The notes under the pieces were generated by a model. It was not told where the DNA came from. It saw only the letters and a program-made list of their open reading frames with translations, and searched no databases. From Streptomyces rapamycinicus NRRL 5491 (GTDB lineage Bacteria > Actinomycetota > Actinomycetes > Streptomycetales > Streptomycetaceae), in the NCBI RefSeq assembly GCF_024298965.1, contig NZ_CP085193.1, positions 3,534,001-3,598,000 of the forward strand: 64,000 bases of DNA. Direction: 5' to 3'. A program made the position numbers and the translations under genes. Shown here piece by piece: positions 1 to 8,860 of this stretch; position 1 is the first letter of the stretch; the number at the start of each line of letters is the position of its first letter.

Positions 1-85
1 TTGGGAAAGGATGCAGGGTCGGTCATGTTCCGTCCGGTGCCTGGGGTACTCGCGGCCCCCGGAGAAGAAGTGGAAGAGTCGACGT

Positions 86-2230
86 ATGCAGGTCTGGCCG
101 GGACAGGCTTATCCCCTTGGCGCCACCTACGACGGCGCCGGAACCAACTTCGCGGTGTTCTCCGAGGCCGCTGTCCGCATCGAGCTGTGCCTCCTGCACG
201 ACGACGGCTCGGAGACGGCGGTCGAGCTGCGGGAGTCCGACGCGTTCGTGCGCCACGCCTATCTGCCGGGGATCATGCCGGGGCAGCGCTACGGCTTCCG
301 GGCCCATGGCCCGTACGAACCGGAACTCGGCCACCGCTGCAATTCCGCCAAGCTCCTGCTGGATCCGTACGCCAAGGCGATCAGCGGGCGGATCGACTGG
401 GGCGAGGAGGTCTACGGCTACCACTTCGGGCGGCCCGACAAGCGCAATGACCTCGACTCCGCCCCGCACACCATGGCGTCGGTCGTGGTCAATCCGTACT
501 TCGACTGGGGCGACGACCGTCCGCCGCGCACCGACTACCACCGCATGGTCATCTACGAGGCGCATGTCAAGGGGCTGACCATGCGCCATCCCCGGCTGCC
601 GGAGGAGCTGCGCGGGACCTACGCGGCGCTCGCCCATCCGGCGATCATCGAACACCTGACCGAGCTGGGCGTGACCACGCTGGAACTGATGCCCGTACAC
701 CAGTTCGTCCACGACCACCGGCTGACCGACGAGGGGCTGACCAACTACTGGGGCTACAACACCATCGGCTTCTTCGCCCCGCACAACGCCTACGCCTCCT
801 GGGGCGACCGGGGCCAGCAGGTGCTGGAGTTCAAATCGGCCGTCCGGGCGCTGCACCAGGCGGGCATCGAGGTCATCCTGGACGTGGTCTACAACCACAC
901 GGCCGAGGGCAACCACCTGGGCCCCACGCTCTCCTTCCGGGGCCTGGACAACGCCTCGTACTACCGGCTGACCGAGGACCGCCGGTACTACATGGACACC
1001 ACCGGCACCGGGAACTCCCTGCTGATGCGGTCCCCGCACGTGCTCCAGCTGATCATGGACTCGCTGCGCTACTGGGTGACCGAGATGCATGTGGACGGCT
1101 TCCGCTTCGATCTGGCGGCGACGCTGGCCCGGCAGTTCCACGAGGTGGACCGGCTGTCGTCGTTCTTCGACCTGGTCCAGCAGGATCCGGTGGTGAGCCA
1201 GGTGAAGCTGATCGCCGAGCCCTGGGACGTCGGCGAGGGCGGCTATCAGGTCGGCAACTTCCCGCCCCTGTGGACCGAATGGAACGGCAAGTTCCGGGAT
1301 ACCGTGCGGGACCTGTGGCGCGGTGAGCCGAGGACGCTGGCCGAGTTCGCCTCCCGGCTGACCGGCTCCTCCGACCTCTACCAGGGCGACGGGCGGCGCC
1401 CGCTGGCCTCGGTCAACTTCGTCACCTGCCATGACGGCTTCACCCTGCGCGACCTGGTGAGCTACGACGAGAAGCACAACGAGGCCAACGGCGAGTCCAA
1501 CCAGGACGGCGAGAGCTACAACCGGTCCTGGAACTGCGGCGTCGAGGGCGAGACCGACGACCCGGCGGTGCGGACGCTGCGCCAGCGCCAGATGCGCAAC
1601 TTCATCGCCACCCTGATGCTCTCCCAGGGCGTGCCGATGCTCAGCCACGGCGATGAGTTCGGCCGCACCCAGGGCGGCAACAACAACGCGTACTGCCAGG
1701 ACAACGAGGTGTCCTGGGTGCGCTGGCCGGATCACGCCAAGGGGCAGGACGGCGAGGGGGAGGACCGCTCGGCGCTGGAACTGCTGCGCTTCGCCCGCTC
1801 ACTGGTGTGGCTGCGCCGCGACCACCCCGTCTTCCGGCGCCGCCGCTTTTTCCACGGACGGCCGGTGGAGGGCACCCATGACGAGCTGTCGGACATCGCC
1901 TGGTTCACCCATGAGGGAGAGGAGATGACCCCGCGCGACTGGCAGGCGGCGCACGCCAAGTCCCTCGCGGTCTTCCTCAACGGCAGCGCGATCTCCGAAC
2001 CGGGGGCGCGCGGTGAACGGATCACCGACGACTCGTTCCTGCTGCTGTTCAACGCCCACCACGAGCCACTGGACTTCGTCGTGCCCATCGACCACGGCAA
2101 GCAGTGGCAGCTCATCGTGGACACGGCGGTACCGGAGGGCGTGGAGCCGGGCAGCGGCTCGAAAGTGGCGGCGGGCGACCGCCTGACCCTGGTGGACCGC
2201 AGCCTGATGGTGCTGCAACGGCCGGCCTAG
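86..2230 (+). CDS. glgX: Glycogen debranching enzyme GlgX/TreX
   Basis: Cytoplasmic GH13 isoamylase-type debranching enzyme that hydrolyses alpha-1,6 branches of glycogen. It supplies linear maltodextrins to TreY/TreZ. The 714-residue product has an N-terminal CBM48-like beta domain (about 1-140: Y-P-L-G-A-T-Y-D-G-A-G-T-N-F), then the GH13 barrel. Visible barrel motifs are DVVYNHT, GFRFDLA (nucleophile Asp about 342), IAEPWD (acid/base Glu about 378) and CHDGFTLRDL (Asp about 450). I chose ATG 86 because the family N-terminus begins with this V-W-P-G-x-x-Y-P-L-G stretch and a purine-rich GGAAGAG lies upstream; an in-frame ATG at 11 would add 25 unrelated residues. Convergent with the phosphatase gene, 14 bp away. 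Confidence 0.95.
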   Translation: MQVWPGQAYPLGATYDGAGTNFAVFSEAAVRIELCLLHDDGSETAVELRESDAFVRHAYLPGIMPGQRYGFRAHGPYEPELGHRCNSAKLLLDPYAKAISGRIDWGEEVYGYHFGRPDKRNDLDSAPHTMASVVVNPYFDWGDDRPPRTDYHRMVIYEAHVKGLTMRHPRLPEELRGTYAALAHPAIIEHLTELGVTTLELMPVHQFVHDHRLTDEGLTNYWGYNTIGFFAPHNAYASWGDRGQQVLEFKSAVRALHQAGIEVILDVVYNHTAEGNHLGPTLSFRGLDNASYYRLTEDRRYYMDTTGTGNSLLMRSPHVLQLIMDSLRYWVTEMHVDGFRFDLAATLARQFHEVDRLSSFFDLVQQDPVVSQVKLIAEPWDVGEGGYQVGNFPPLWTEWNGKFRDTVRDLWRGEPRTLAEFASRLTGSSDLYQGDGRRPLASVNFVTCHDGFTLRDLVSYDEKHNEANGESNQDGESYNRSWNCGVEGETDDPAVRTLRQRQMRNFIATLMLSQGVPMLSHGDEFGRTQGGNNNAYCQDNEVSWVRWPDHAKGQDGEGEDRSALELLRFARSLVWLRRDHPVFRRRRFFHGRPVEGTHDELSDIAWFTHEGEEMTPRDWQAAHAKSLAVFLNGSAISEPGARGERITDDSFLLLFNAHHEPLDFVVPIDHGKQWQLIVDTAVPEGVEPGSGSKVAAGDRLTLVDRSLMVLQRPA

Positions 2231-2244
2231 GGGCTGGTGTCCGC

Positions 2245-3219
2245 TTATAGGTCCGGGGCCCGCCTGGGCCGAGGGGCGCGGCCGGCGGTCTGCGCGAGCC
2301 GCGAGGGCAGTATCACCGCGGCGTACCAGACCAGGGCCACGCACACGAACCCCGTCGCCCCGGAGGTCAGTGACCGTGTGAGGGAGTCGTCCCGTGCGCC
2401 GCAGACGAGGGCGAGGGCCGCCGACAGAGCCAGGACGACGGCGGGCAGCGCACGGGGGATCGGCATGACATCTGGTGCGGCGGCGCGCGGCAGCAGCGGC
2501 ACCAGCCAGGTCGCGAGGGCGGAGCAGGTGCAGGCGATCAGGGTGGCCCCGAGCACGTCGCTGGGCCGGTGGCCGCCCATGGTGGCGGAGACGGAGGCGG
2601 TGCAGGCGAGCCACAGCACACCGATCGCGGCGACGTAGGGGCGGATGCGGGGAGCGACGACGAGGACGGCGGCGAGGGTCAGCGCGGCGGGGACGGTCGC
2701 GTGCCCGCTGGGGAAGCCCTGGAATACGAGATTCTCGGGGGCGTTCACCAGGTCGGGGCGGGGCAGGACCTTGTGAAGCACCTCGCCGCCCCCGGCGGTG
2801 AGAACGACGATCGCGAGCGCCGCGCACCCCCGCCACCAGTACCGTCCCACCAGGGCGAGGACCACGAGGACGGCCAGACCCACCATCAGAGTGGGCTCGG
2901 CGCTCTGTCCCATCGGCGGCATAGGCGTCGAGTCCAACTCCGATCCCGACAAGGGGTAGAACCACGCATCCAGCGAGCCGGCCTCCGAACTGTTGAAGAT
3001 CCCGTTCTCGGCCCGCTGTCCGACCGGGGTGTAGACGGCGAACAGGTACATCGCCAGGAGTCCAAGGGCGTACAGCAGAGGCGGCATCCACGGCCGTTTT
3101 GTACTCGAAGGGCCGGATACGTTTGTACTCGAAGGGCCGGATACGGCGCGGACTTCCGGGGTCTGGCCGGAGGTGTCCGGGCGGTGTGCGGGCAGGGTCG
3201 AGCCGTCGTGTTGAGTCAT
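2245..3219 (-). CDS. PAP2-superfamily membrane phosphatase
   Basis: Multi-spanning lipid or pyrophosphate phosphatase of the type-2 phosphatidic acid phosphatase family (324 aa). The three family signatures are present: K-V-L-P-R-P, F-P-S-G-H-A and a G-G-H-R-P-S-D block carrying the catalytic His and its Asp. About seven hydrophobic segments follow a hydrophilic N-terminus of about 45 residues. The start at 3219 is preceded by GAAGGAAAG at good spacing. The N-terminal region holds a perfect 24-bp tandem duplication (3098-3145) that repeats an S-G-P-S-S-T motif. It lies 41 bp downstream of the membrane-protein gene and on the same strand, so it probably belongs to the PadR-headed operon. Its substrate cannot be read from the sequence. 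Confidence 0.85.
   Translation of the reverse strand: MTQHDGSTLPAHRPDTSGQTPEVRAVSGPSSTNVSGPSSTKRPWMPPLLYALGLLAMYLFAVYTPVGQRAENGIFNSSEAGSLDAWFYPLSGSELDSTPMPPMGQSAEPTLMVGLAVLVVLALVGRYWWRGCAALAIVVLTAGGGEVLHKVLPRPDLVNAPENLVFQGFPSGHATVPAALTLAAVLVVAPRIRPYVAAIGVLWLACTASVSATMGGHRPSDVLGATLIACTCSALATWLVPLLPRAAAPDVMPIPRALPAVVLALSAALALVCGARDDSLTRSLTSGATGFVCVALVWYAAVILPSRLAQTAGRAPRPRRAPDL
3098..3145. repeat. 24-bp perfect tandem duplication in PAP2 gene
   Basis: Two exact copies of a 24-bp unit (3098-3121 and 3122-3145) lie in the 5' part of the phosphatase gene. Each adds eight residues in frame to the cytoplasmic or extracytoplasmic N-terminal tail. Confidence 0.9.
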
Positions 3220-3260
3220 CGCTTTCCTTCTTCGTGTGCCTCGTGCCCGGTGCTGGTCCG

Positions 3261-4220
3261 CTATCCGGCGAGCGAATGGTCCTGCCTGCGCTGAGCGGCG
3301 ATCGCCAGAGCCGGAAGAGGTGCGATCAGGAGGACGAGGACCACCAGCGTCGGCAGGGAATTCATGAACCCGTCCGGCCGGGCGACGATCGCCTGCGTAC
3401 GGATGAACGCGACGGCCGCGACGGGAATCAGCCACCGGCGGTCGCCGGTGGCGGCCGTCGCCGCCCACGCGGCGATCAACGCGGCGACTTCGAGGGTGAA
3501 CAGGCCGCGCTGGAAGGCCGGACTGACAGCGGTCAGCTGGAGGCTCCCGGCCACGAACATGGCGAGCACCACGGGCACCAGCCAGCGGAACGAATGACGC
3601 CGCAGCCGGCCAGTACGACAGACCGCCAGCACGGCGCACGCGATGCACAGCGTCACCGACAGCGCCAGGTCATGGGCCGTGATCGGGGAGCCCAGCCCGT
3701 AATAGCCCAGCCCGTACTTGCCTTCGTGGCCGAAGAGGGTGGAGCTGCGGAAAGTGGCACCGGCGTAGACCATCGCCGCCGCGGCCGGCAGCGCGATCCA
3801 CGCCTTGCCGCGCCCCAGGGCGACCAGGCAGACCAGCGGCAGCAGCCCGTAGGGCAGCAGCCGCGTCTTCGTACCGGGCCCTTCCGCCCACGGGTACCAG
3901 CCGGAGAAGTGGAACGCGATGGCCTGCTGGCCGGGATCGATGTGCAGGGTCCAGTGCCATACGTCCTGGAGGTACGGCACGAGTGCCAACACGGCGAGGG
4001 CGAGGGCCGCCAGATGAACGCCGTCCAGCCACCACGGCCGTGCCGTGTCGTCCACGACGGCACGGGCGCGGGCCCCCAACCCGCCGCGCACCAACGGCAC
4101 GATCTCCCGTGGCGGAGGCCAGGCGCGGCCGGGATACGCCTCGGCCAGACAGGCCAGCAACTCGTCTCCCTGCCGGGAACGGTAGGACGCGGGGTAGGCC
4201 GCGAGCAGGAGACGGTTCAT
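3261..4220 (-). CDS. Integral membrane protein, PadR-operon partner
   Basis: Protein of 319 residues that I do not recognise by family. It starts with a basic segment (M-N-R-L-L-L-A-A-Y-P-A-S-Y-R-x-R-Q-G-D-E-L) typical of actinobacterial membrane proteins translated with a PadR regulator, then a cytosolic stretch of about 65 residues, then about seven hydrophobic segments. Its ATG overlaps the stop of the padR-like gene by 4 bp (ATGA), so translational coupling is likely, and it is followed after 41 bp by the PAP2 gene. The arrangement regulator / membrane protein suggests that PadR controls a membrane function such as stress response or transport; the exact role is unknown. Confidence 0.75.
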   Translation of the reverse strand: MNRLLLAAYPASYRSRQGDELLACLAEAYPGRAWPPPREIVPLVRGGLGARARAVVDDTARPWWLDGVHLAALALAVLALVPYLQDVWHWTLHIDPGQQAIAFHFSGWYPWAEGPGTKTRLLPYGLLPLVCLVALGRGKAWIALPAAAAMVYAGATFRSSTLFGHEGKYGLGYYGLGSPITAHDLALSVTLCIACAVLAVCRTGRLRRHSFRWLVPVVLAMFVAGSLQLTAVSPAFQRGLFTLEVAALIAAWAATAATGDRRWLIPVAAVAFIRTQAIVARPDGFMNSLPTLVVLVLLIAPLPALAIAAQRRQDHSLAG

Positions 4221-4558
4221 GCCTCCGCCACCCCACGATTCCGTGAGCGTCCGATGACGAAAGCCGCCGCCTGCTGCATCCGCAGCGCCTCCTGGCCGAG
4301 CAACTCGGTGCCGTCCTCGGTCAGCCGGTAGTACCGCCGCGCCCGCCCGTCCACCATCTCCTCGTGGTCGGCGGCCACCAGACCGGCCCGTTCCATCCGC
4401 TCCAGCGCGCCGTAGAGCGTGCCGACGGCGATCCGGAGCCGCCCGTCAGTGGCCGTCTCTGCGGCCTTGATGATGCCGTAGCCGTGCAACGGCCCGTCCA
4501 TGAGCGCGGCGAGGATGAAGAACTGCGGCTCTGTCAGAGACGGATTCTTTCGCGTCAT
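4217..4558 (-). CDS. PadR-family transcriptional regulator
   Basis: Small winged-helix regulator (113 aa) of the PadR family. The N-terminal half has the hallmark L-T-E-P-Q-F-F-I-L-A-A-L and H-G-Y-G-I motifs, followed by the G-T-L-Y-G-A-L-E-R-M-E-R-x-G-L recognition region and the wing R-R-Y-Y-R-L-T. The short C-terminal helix for dimerisation fits PadR subfamily 2. ATG 4558 is chosen because a -10 hexamer lies 8 nt before it and no ribosome site is visible, which points to a leaderless mRNA. A perfect operator-like palindrome sits just upstream, so autoregulation of this three-gene operon is expected. Confidence 0.9.
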   Translation of the reverse strand: MTRKNPSLTEPQFFILAALMDGPLHGYGIIKAAETATDGRLRIAVGTLYGALERMERAGLVAADHEEMVDGRARRYYRLTEDGTELLGQEALRMQQAAAFVIGRSRNRGVAEA

Positions 4559-4566
4559 GCATCGAG

Positions 4567-4572
4567 AATATA
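4567..4572 (-). promoter_or_regulatory. -10 element of leaderless padR promoter
   Basis: Reads TATATT on the minus strand, 8 nt before the ATG at 4558. The spacing predicts transcription starting at or within a base or two of the start codon. Confidence 0.5.
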
Positions 4573-4588
4573 TCGAGGCTCGATATAT
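4568..4588. promoter_or_regulatory. PadR-type operator palindrome
   Basis: Perfect inverted repeat with 10-bp arms (ATATATCGAG / CTCGATATAT) around one central base. It is strikingly AT-rich for this genome. It begins 10 bp upstream of the padR start and overlaps the predicted -10 element, so a bound repressor would block RNA polymerase. PadR proteins are known to bind AT-rich dyads of this kind; autorepression is inferred. Confidence 0.75.
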
Positions 4589-4759
4589 ATCCGCAAGAGG
4601 TGCCGGGCGGCCCGGGCGTCGCCCGCACTCGAGCAGCCGCTTCCCACTCCTCCAACGACCCCATCGTCCCGTTGACGCCTTCACCCCGAAGGGTCATCGA
4701 AACCCTCAGGTAGATGTCCTTTTTGTGGTGGGGCGCGTCGGGTGGGTACGTACGTTCAT

Positions 4760-7471
4760 ATGACGGCTGACCCCGGCACACCCACCGCCACCTATCGCCT
4801 CCAGCTCCAGCCCGCCTTCCCCTTCGCGGCGGCGGAGCGAGCGGTGCCGTATCTGGCCTCGCTCGGCGTCTCCCATCTGCATCTGTCCCCCGTGCTGGAG
4901 GCGGTGCCCGGCTCCACCCACGGCTATGACGTGGTGGACCACTCCGCCGTCCGGGCCGAACTGGGCGGCGAGGAGGGGCTGCGCACACTCGCCCGGACGG
5001 CGCGGGCGCACGGCCTCGGGCTGATCGTCGACATCGTGCCGAACCATATGGCCGCCCCCGCCCCCGAGCGGCTCAACGCCCCGCTGTGGGAGGTGCTGCG
5101 GGAGGGCCCGGAGTCGCCGTACGCGCGGTGGTTCGACATCGACTGGCGGGCCCACGGCGGCAAGGTGCTGCTGCCGGTGCTCGGCGGTCCGCTCGGCGAG
5201 GAGTGGAACCGGCTGCGGGTCGAGAACGGGACGCTGCGCTACTACGACCACGCCTTCCCGCTGCGTCCCGGCACCGAGGGGCTGCCGCTCGCCGAGCTGC
5301 TGGACGCCCAGTGGTACCGGCTCGGCTGGTGGCGGCTGGCCCGCACCGAGCTCAACTACCGGCGGTTCTTCACCATCTCCGAGCTGATCGCGGTGCGGGT
5401 GGAGGACCCGGAGGTGTTCGCGGCGACCCATGCCACGCTGCTGGAGCTGGTGCGGGACGGGGTCGTGGAGGGGCTGCGGATCGACCATCCGGACGGGCTC
5501 GCCGACCCGGAGGGGTATCTGCGGCGGCTGGACGGGGCGGTGCGGGCGGCGACGGGAGAGGGGGAAGGCGGAGGCGGGCGGCGAGCCGTGCCGGAGGGCG
5601 GGGGCGGCCTGGGGAACACGCCAGAAGGCGGGGGCGGGCGGCGCATCGCGCCAGAAGGCAGTGGCGAGCGGCGCATCGCGCCAGAAGGCAGTGGCGAGCG
5701 GCGCATCGCGCCAGAAGGCAGTGGCGAGCGGCGCATCGCGCCAGAAGGCAGTGGCGAGCGGCGCATCGCGCCAGAAGGCAGTGGCGAGCGGCGGATCGCG
5801 CCAGAAGGCGGCGGCCGTTGGGGCGCACCAGACGGCGACATCGGCCGGTGGACAGCGTCCGAAGGCGGCGGCGCCCGCTGGACCGTCGTCGAGAAGATCC
5901 TCGCCCGGGACGAGCGGCTGCCCGCCACCTGGCCGGTCGCCGGGACCACCGGCTATGACGCGCTGCACCACCTCGACGGGCTCTTCGTCGACCCGGACGG
6001 TCTGGAGAAGCTGACCGCCCTCTACCGCGCCTTCGCCGCTCCCCCGGCCGACCTGGGCGGCGACTGGGCCGCCACGGTCCGCCGCGCCGCCCATGAGGTG
6101 GTCACGCATGAGCTGGCCGCCGAGGTGGAACGGCTGACCCGCACCGCATCCCGCATCTGCGCGGCCGACCCCCGGCTGCGCGACCACGCGCCCTGGGCGC
6201 TGCGCACGGCGATCCGGGAGCTGCTGGTGCGGCTGCCGGTCTACCGTCCGTACGCCGCCGGGGGCGGCCCGCCCGCGACGGACGCCGACGCGGTGATGCT
6301 GCGCTCGGCGGCGGCGGGCGCCCGGGAGGCGTTCACGGTGGCGCAGGAGGCCCAGGCGGTGCGGGTGGTGCGGGACGCGGCGCTGGGCGGGCTCGGGGAC
6401 GGTCCGGACGTACGCGACTTCTGCGCCCGCTTCGCCCAGACGGCGGCCGCGCTGCGTGCCAAGTCGGTCGAGGACACCGCCTTCTACCGCTACGCCCCGC
6501 TGCTGTCGGCCGCCGAGGTGGGCGGCGATCCGGGGCGGCCGGCCGTGGCCCCGGAGGAGTTCCACGCCTTCGCGGCCCGGCTGCTGCGCGACTGGCCCGC
6601 CACCGGCACGGTGCTCTCCACGCATGACACCAAGCGCAGTGCCGACGCCCGGGCCCGGCTCGCGGCGCTCACCGAATGCCCTGGCTGGTGGGGGCGGACG
6701 GTGGAGGAGCTGGCACGCTCGGCCCCCGCTCCCGATCCCCATCTGGCCTGGACGGCCTGGCAGACCGCGCTCGCGCTGGGCCACGGGGACGCCGAACGGC
6801 TGGTCCCGGCCGTGCTCAAGGCGGTGCGCGAGGCGGGGCTGCGGACGACGTGGACGGAGCGGAACGCGGCATACGAGGCGAAGGTGACCGCCTTCCTGGA
6901 GGCCGGGCCCTGCGCGGCGGACCCGTCGGCGTGGGCCGCGATCGGCGCCGAACTCGACGGTCCGGCGCGGGCCAACGCGCTCGGCGCCGCCCTGCTCCAG
7001 CTCACCATGCCGGGCGTTCCCGACCTCTATATGGGCACCGAACACGTCTATAAGGCCCTGGTCGACCCGGACAACCGCCGCCCGCCCGAGCTGGGCGGCG
7101 AACCGGCGGACGGCCCGTCGGCCGAAAAGCTGCTGCTCACCCGGGCGGCACTGAACCTGCGCCGAGAGCATCCGGAGTGGTTCGGCCCCGGGAGTACGTA
7201 TACGCCGCTGCTCGCCTCCGGTACTTCCGCCGAGCACTGCGTGGCCTTCTTAAGGACGAACAACGACACGGACGGCACGCACGGCGGCGCCGTCACCGTG
7301 GTCACCCGGCTGTCGCGGCGGCTGGCGGAGGCGGGCGGCTGGGGCACCACCCGGCTGCCGCTGCCACCGGGCCGCTGGCGGGACCTGCTGACCGGGCGGA
7401 CCGCCGAGGGCCCGGCGGCGCTGGACGAGCTGCTGTCCCGGCTTCCGGTGGCGCTGCTGGTCCGGATCTGA
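4760..7471 (+). CDS. treY: Malto-oligosyltrehalose synthase TreY
   Basis: Intramolecular transglucosylase that converts the reducing-end alpha-1,4 bond of a maltodextrin into an alpha,alpha-1,1 bond, giving maltooligosyltrehalose for TreZ. The 903-residue protein has the N-terminal T-P-T-A-T-Y-R-L-Q-L, the DIVPNH motif (about 91-96), the G-L-R-I-D-H-P-D-G-L catalytic region (about 238-246), V-V-E-K-I-L (about 376) and late signatures S-V-E-D-T-A-F-Y and P-D-L-Y-M-G-T-E. An insertion of roughly 110 Gly/Glu/Arg-rich residues, absent from ordinary TreY, separates the two catalytic segments (about 262-375) and contains a 30-bp minisatellite. ATG 4760 matches the family N-terminus; GTG 4742 with GGTGGGG upstream is an alternative. 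Confidence 0.95.
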   Translation: MTADPGTPTATYRLQLQPAFPFAAAERAVPYLASLGVSHLHLSPVLEAVPGSTHGYDVVDHSAVRAELGGEEGLRTLARTARAHGLGLIVDIVPNHMAAPAPERLNAPLWEVLREGPESPYARWFDIDWRAHGGKVLLPVLGGPLGEEWNRLRVENGTLRYYDHAFPLRPGTEGLPLAELLDAQWYRLGWWRLARTELNYRRFFTISELIAVRVEDPEVFAATHATLLELVRDGVVEGLRIDHPDGLADPEGYLRRLDGAVRAATGEGEGGGGRRAVPEGGGGLGNTPEGGGGRRIAPEGSGERRIAPEGSGERRIAPEGSGERRIAPEGSGERRIAPEGSGERRIAPEGGGRWGAPDGDIGRWTASEGGGARWTVVEKILARDERLPATWPVAGTTGYDALHHLDGLFVDPDGLEKLTALYRAFAAPPADLGGDWAATVRRAAHEVVTHELAAEVERLTRTASRICAADPRLRDHAPWALRTAIRELLVRLPVYRPYAAGGGPPATDADAVMLRSAAAGAREAFTVAQEAQAVRVVRDAALGGLGDGPDVRDFCARFAQTAAALRAKSVEDTAFYRYAPLLSAAEVGGDPGRPAVAPEEFHAFAARLLRDWPATGTVLSTHDTKRSADARARLAALTECPGWWGRTVEELARSAPAPDPHLAWTAWQTALALGHGDAERLVPAVLKAVREAGLRTTWTERNAAYEAKVTAFLEAGPCAADPSAWAAIGAELDGPARANALGAALLQLTMPGVPDLYMGTEHVYKALVDPDNRRPPELGGEPADGPSAEKLLLTRAALNLRREHPEWFGPGSTYTPLLASGTSAEHCVAFLRTNNDTDGTHGGAVTVVTRLSRRLAEAGGWGTTRLPLPPGRWRDLLTGRTAEGPAALDELLSRLPVALLVRI
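5611..5820. repeat. 30-bp in-frame minisatellite in treY
   Basis: Five identical 30-bp units fill 5641-5790, each encoding R-I-A-P-E-G-S-G-E-R. Diverged copies flank them at 5611-5640 and 5791-5820. The unit length keeps the frame, so copy-number changes would vary only the length of a catalytic-domain loop. Confidence 0.95.
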
Positions 7472-7611
7472 CGGGCCACCGGAGCGGCCCGTCCGGGCCC
7501 ACCGGAACGGTCCGTCCACCACTCTGCCTGACGGCTCGCCAGAAAGCCTGCGGCCTTCACGTCCTGAAGCATTTACAGCTGCCCCGGGGCGCGCTACGTT
7601 CACCAAGAAAT

Positions 7612-7625
7612 TGGGAGCGCTCCCA
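7612..7625. promoter_or_regulatory. CebR-like operator
   Basis: The 14-bp palindrome TGGGAGCGCTCCCA is the consensus recognised by CebR, the LacI-family cellobiose-responsive repressor of Streptomyces. It lies 46 bp upstream of the LPMO start, placing this cellulose-active enzyme in the cello-oligosaccharide regulon. Confidence 0.85.
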
Positions 7626-7671
7626 CGCCGACGGTTCCTGACCCGTTCACGTCGAAGGGAAAGCACGCGCA

Positions 7672-8787
7672 ATGCCTCGACGATCACTGGCACTCGCCTC
7701 ATCCGCACGCCCTCCGGGCGGCTCCCGCGCGCGCAGGTCCGTACTCCTGGTCCTGCTCGCGGTCCTGCCCGCCCTGGGCCTTGTCTTCTTCTCCGGCGGC
7801 AGCGCCTCCGCACACGGCGCACCGATGGCGCCGGGCAGCCGCACCTATCTCTGCTGGAAGTACAGCCTGTCCTCGACCGGTGAGGTCAAGCCGACCAACC
7901 CGGCGTGCAAGGCCGCGTACGACAAGAGCGGTGCGACGCCGTTCTACAACTGGTTCGCGGTGCTCCGCTCGGACGGCGCGGGCCGCACCAAGGGGTTCAT
8001 CCCGGACGGCAAGCTGTGCAGCGGCGCGGCCACCGTCTATGACTTCTCCGGCTTCGACCTGGGCAGCAAGGACTGGCCGGTGACCCATCTGACGTCCGGC
8101 AAGTCGATGCAGTTCTCGTACAACGCCTGGGCCGCGCACCCGGGGTCGTTCCGCAGCTATGTCACCAAGAGCCCGATCGACCCGACCAAGCCGCTCACCT
8201 GGAACGACCTGGAGGACCAGCCGTTCAACACGGTGACGGACCCGCCGCTGTCCGGTCAGGTCGGCACGGTGGACGGCAAGTACACCTGGACGGCCAATCT
8301 GCCCTCCGGCAAGAGCGGACGCCACATCATCTACACCGTGTGGACCCGCTCGGACAGCCAGGAGACCTTCTACAGCTGCTCCGACGTGGTCTTCGACGGC
8401 GGCAACGGCGAGGTGACGGTCCCGGGCGCAAGCAGCGGTGGCGGTGGCAGCGATCCCACGGACCCGCCGGGCAACCCGCCGACGGCCTCCTGTGCCGCCA
8501 CCCAGAAGGTGACCAGCACCTGGAACGGCGGCTACCAGGCCGAGGTGACGGTCTCCAACTCCGGTGCCACGCCCATCTCCTCGTGGATGGTCGACTGGAC
8601 GGTGCCGTCCGGGCAGCGGATCGACAGCGTCTGGAACGGCAAGCTGAGCACCACCGGTTCCTCGGCATCGGTCACCAACTCCGACTGGAACGGTTCACTG
8701 GCCACCGGGGCGTCGACGACCTTCGGCTATACCGCTGGTGGCGGCTCTCCGGACACAACGGCCGCGCCGATCTGCATGGTGCACTAG
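7672..8787 (+). CDS. AA10 lytic polysaccharide monooxygenase with CBM2
   Basis: Secreted copper enzyme that cleaves crystalline polysaccharide oxidatively. The 371-residue precursor has a basic N-terminus, a hydrophobic core at about 23-41 and an A-S-A cleavage site directly before His48, which becomes the N-terminal copper ligand of the mature protein. His156 in the N-A-W-A-A-H-P-G motif is the second ligand. The sequence pattern, including paired Cys and F-Y-S-C-S-D-V-V-F, fits the cellulose-active (CelS2-like) branch rather than the chitin branch. A Gly/Ser/Pro linker (about 253-271) leads to a family-2 carbohydrate-binding module (272-371, W-N-G-G-Y-Q-A-E-V-T-V). A GAAGGGAAAG ribosome site precedes the ATG. 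Regulation by CebR is inferred from the upstream operator. Confidence 0.93.
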   Translation: MPRRSLALASSARPPGGSRARRSVLLVLLAVLPALGLVFFSGGSASAHGAPMAPGSRTYLCWKYSLSSTGEVKPTNPACKAAYDKSGATPFYNWFAVLRSDGAGRTKGFIPDGKLCSGAATVYDFSGFDLGSKDWPVTHLTSGKSMQFSYNAWAAHPGSFRSYVTKSPIDPTKPLTWNDLEDQPFNTVTDPPLSGQVGTVDGKYTWTANLPSGKSGRHIIYTVWTRSDSQETFYSCSDVVFDGGNGEVTVPGASSGGGGSDPTDPPGNPPTASCAATQKVTSTWNGGYQAEVTVSNSGATPISSWMVDWTVPSGQRIDSVWNGKLSTTGSSASVTNSDWNGSLATGASTTFGYTAGGGSPDTTAAPICMVH

Positions 8788-8860
8788 TCTGCGTCTCACA
8801 CCGGTCCACGCAGGTGCTCCGACCCGCTCATTGATCTGTCAGGTGCACCTCATCCCGCGC

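Noticed and set aside
23..1735. Long minus-strand reading frame
   Set aside because: Antisense shadow of glgX, with random Val/Gly/Arg composition typical of high-GC DNA.
5611..5820. CRISPR array
   Set aside because: Regular 30-bp units, but directly abutting without spacers and fully in frame inside treY.
4706..7237. Minus-strand 843-codon frame opposite treY
   Set aside because: Shadow frame; its repeat simply mirrors the treY minisatellite.
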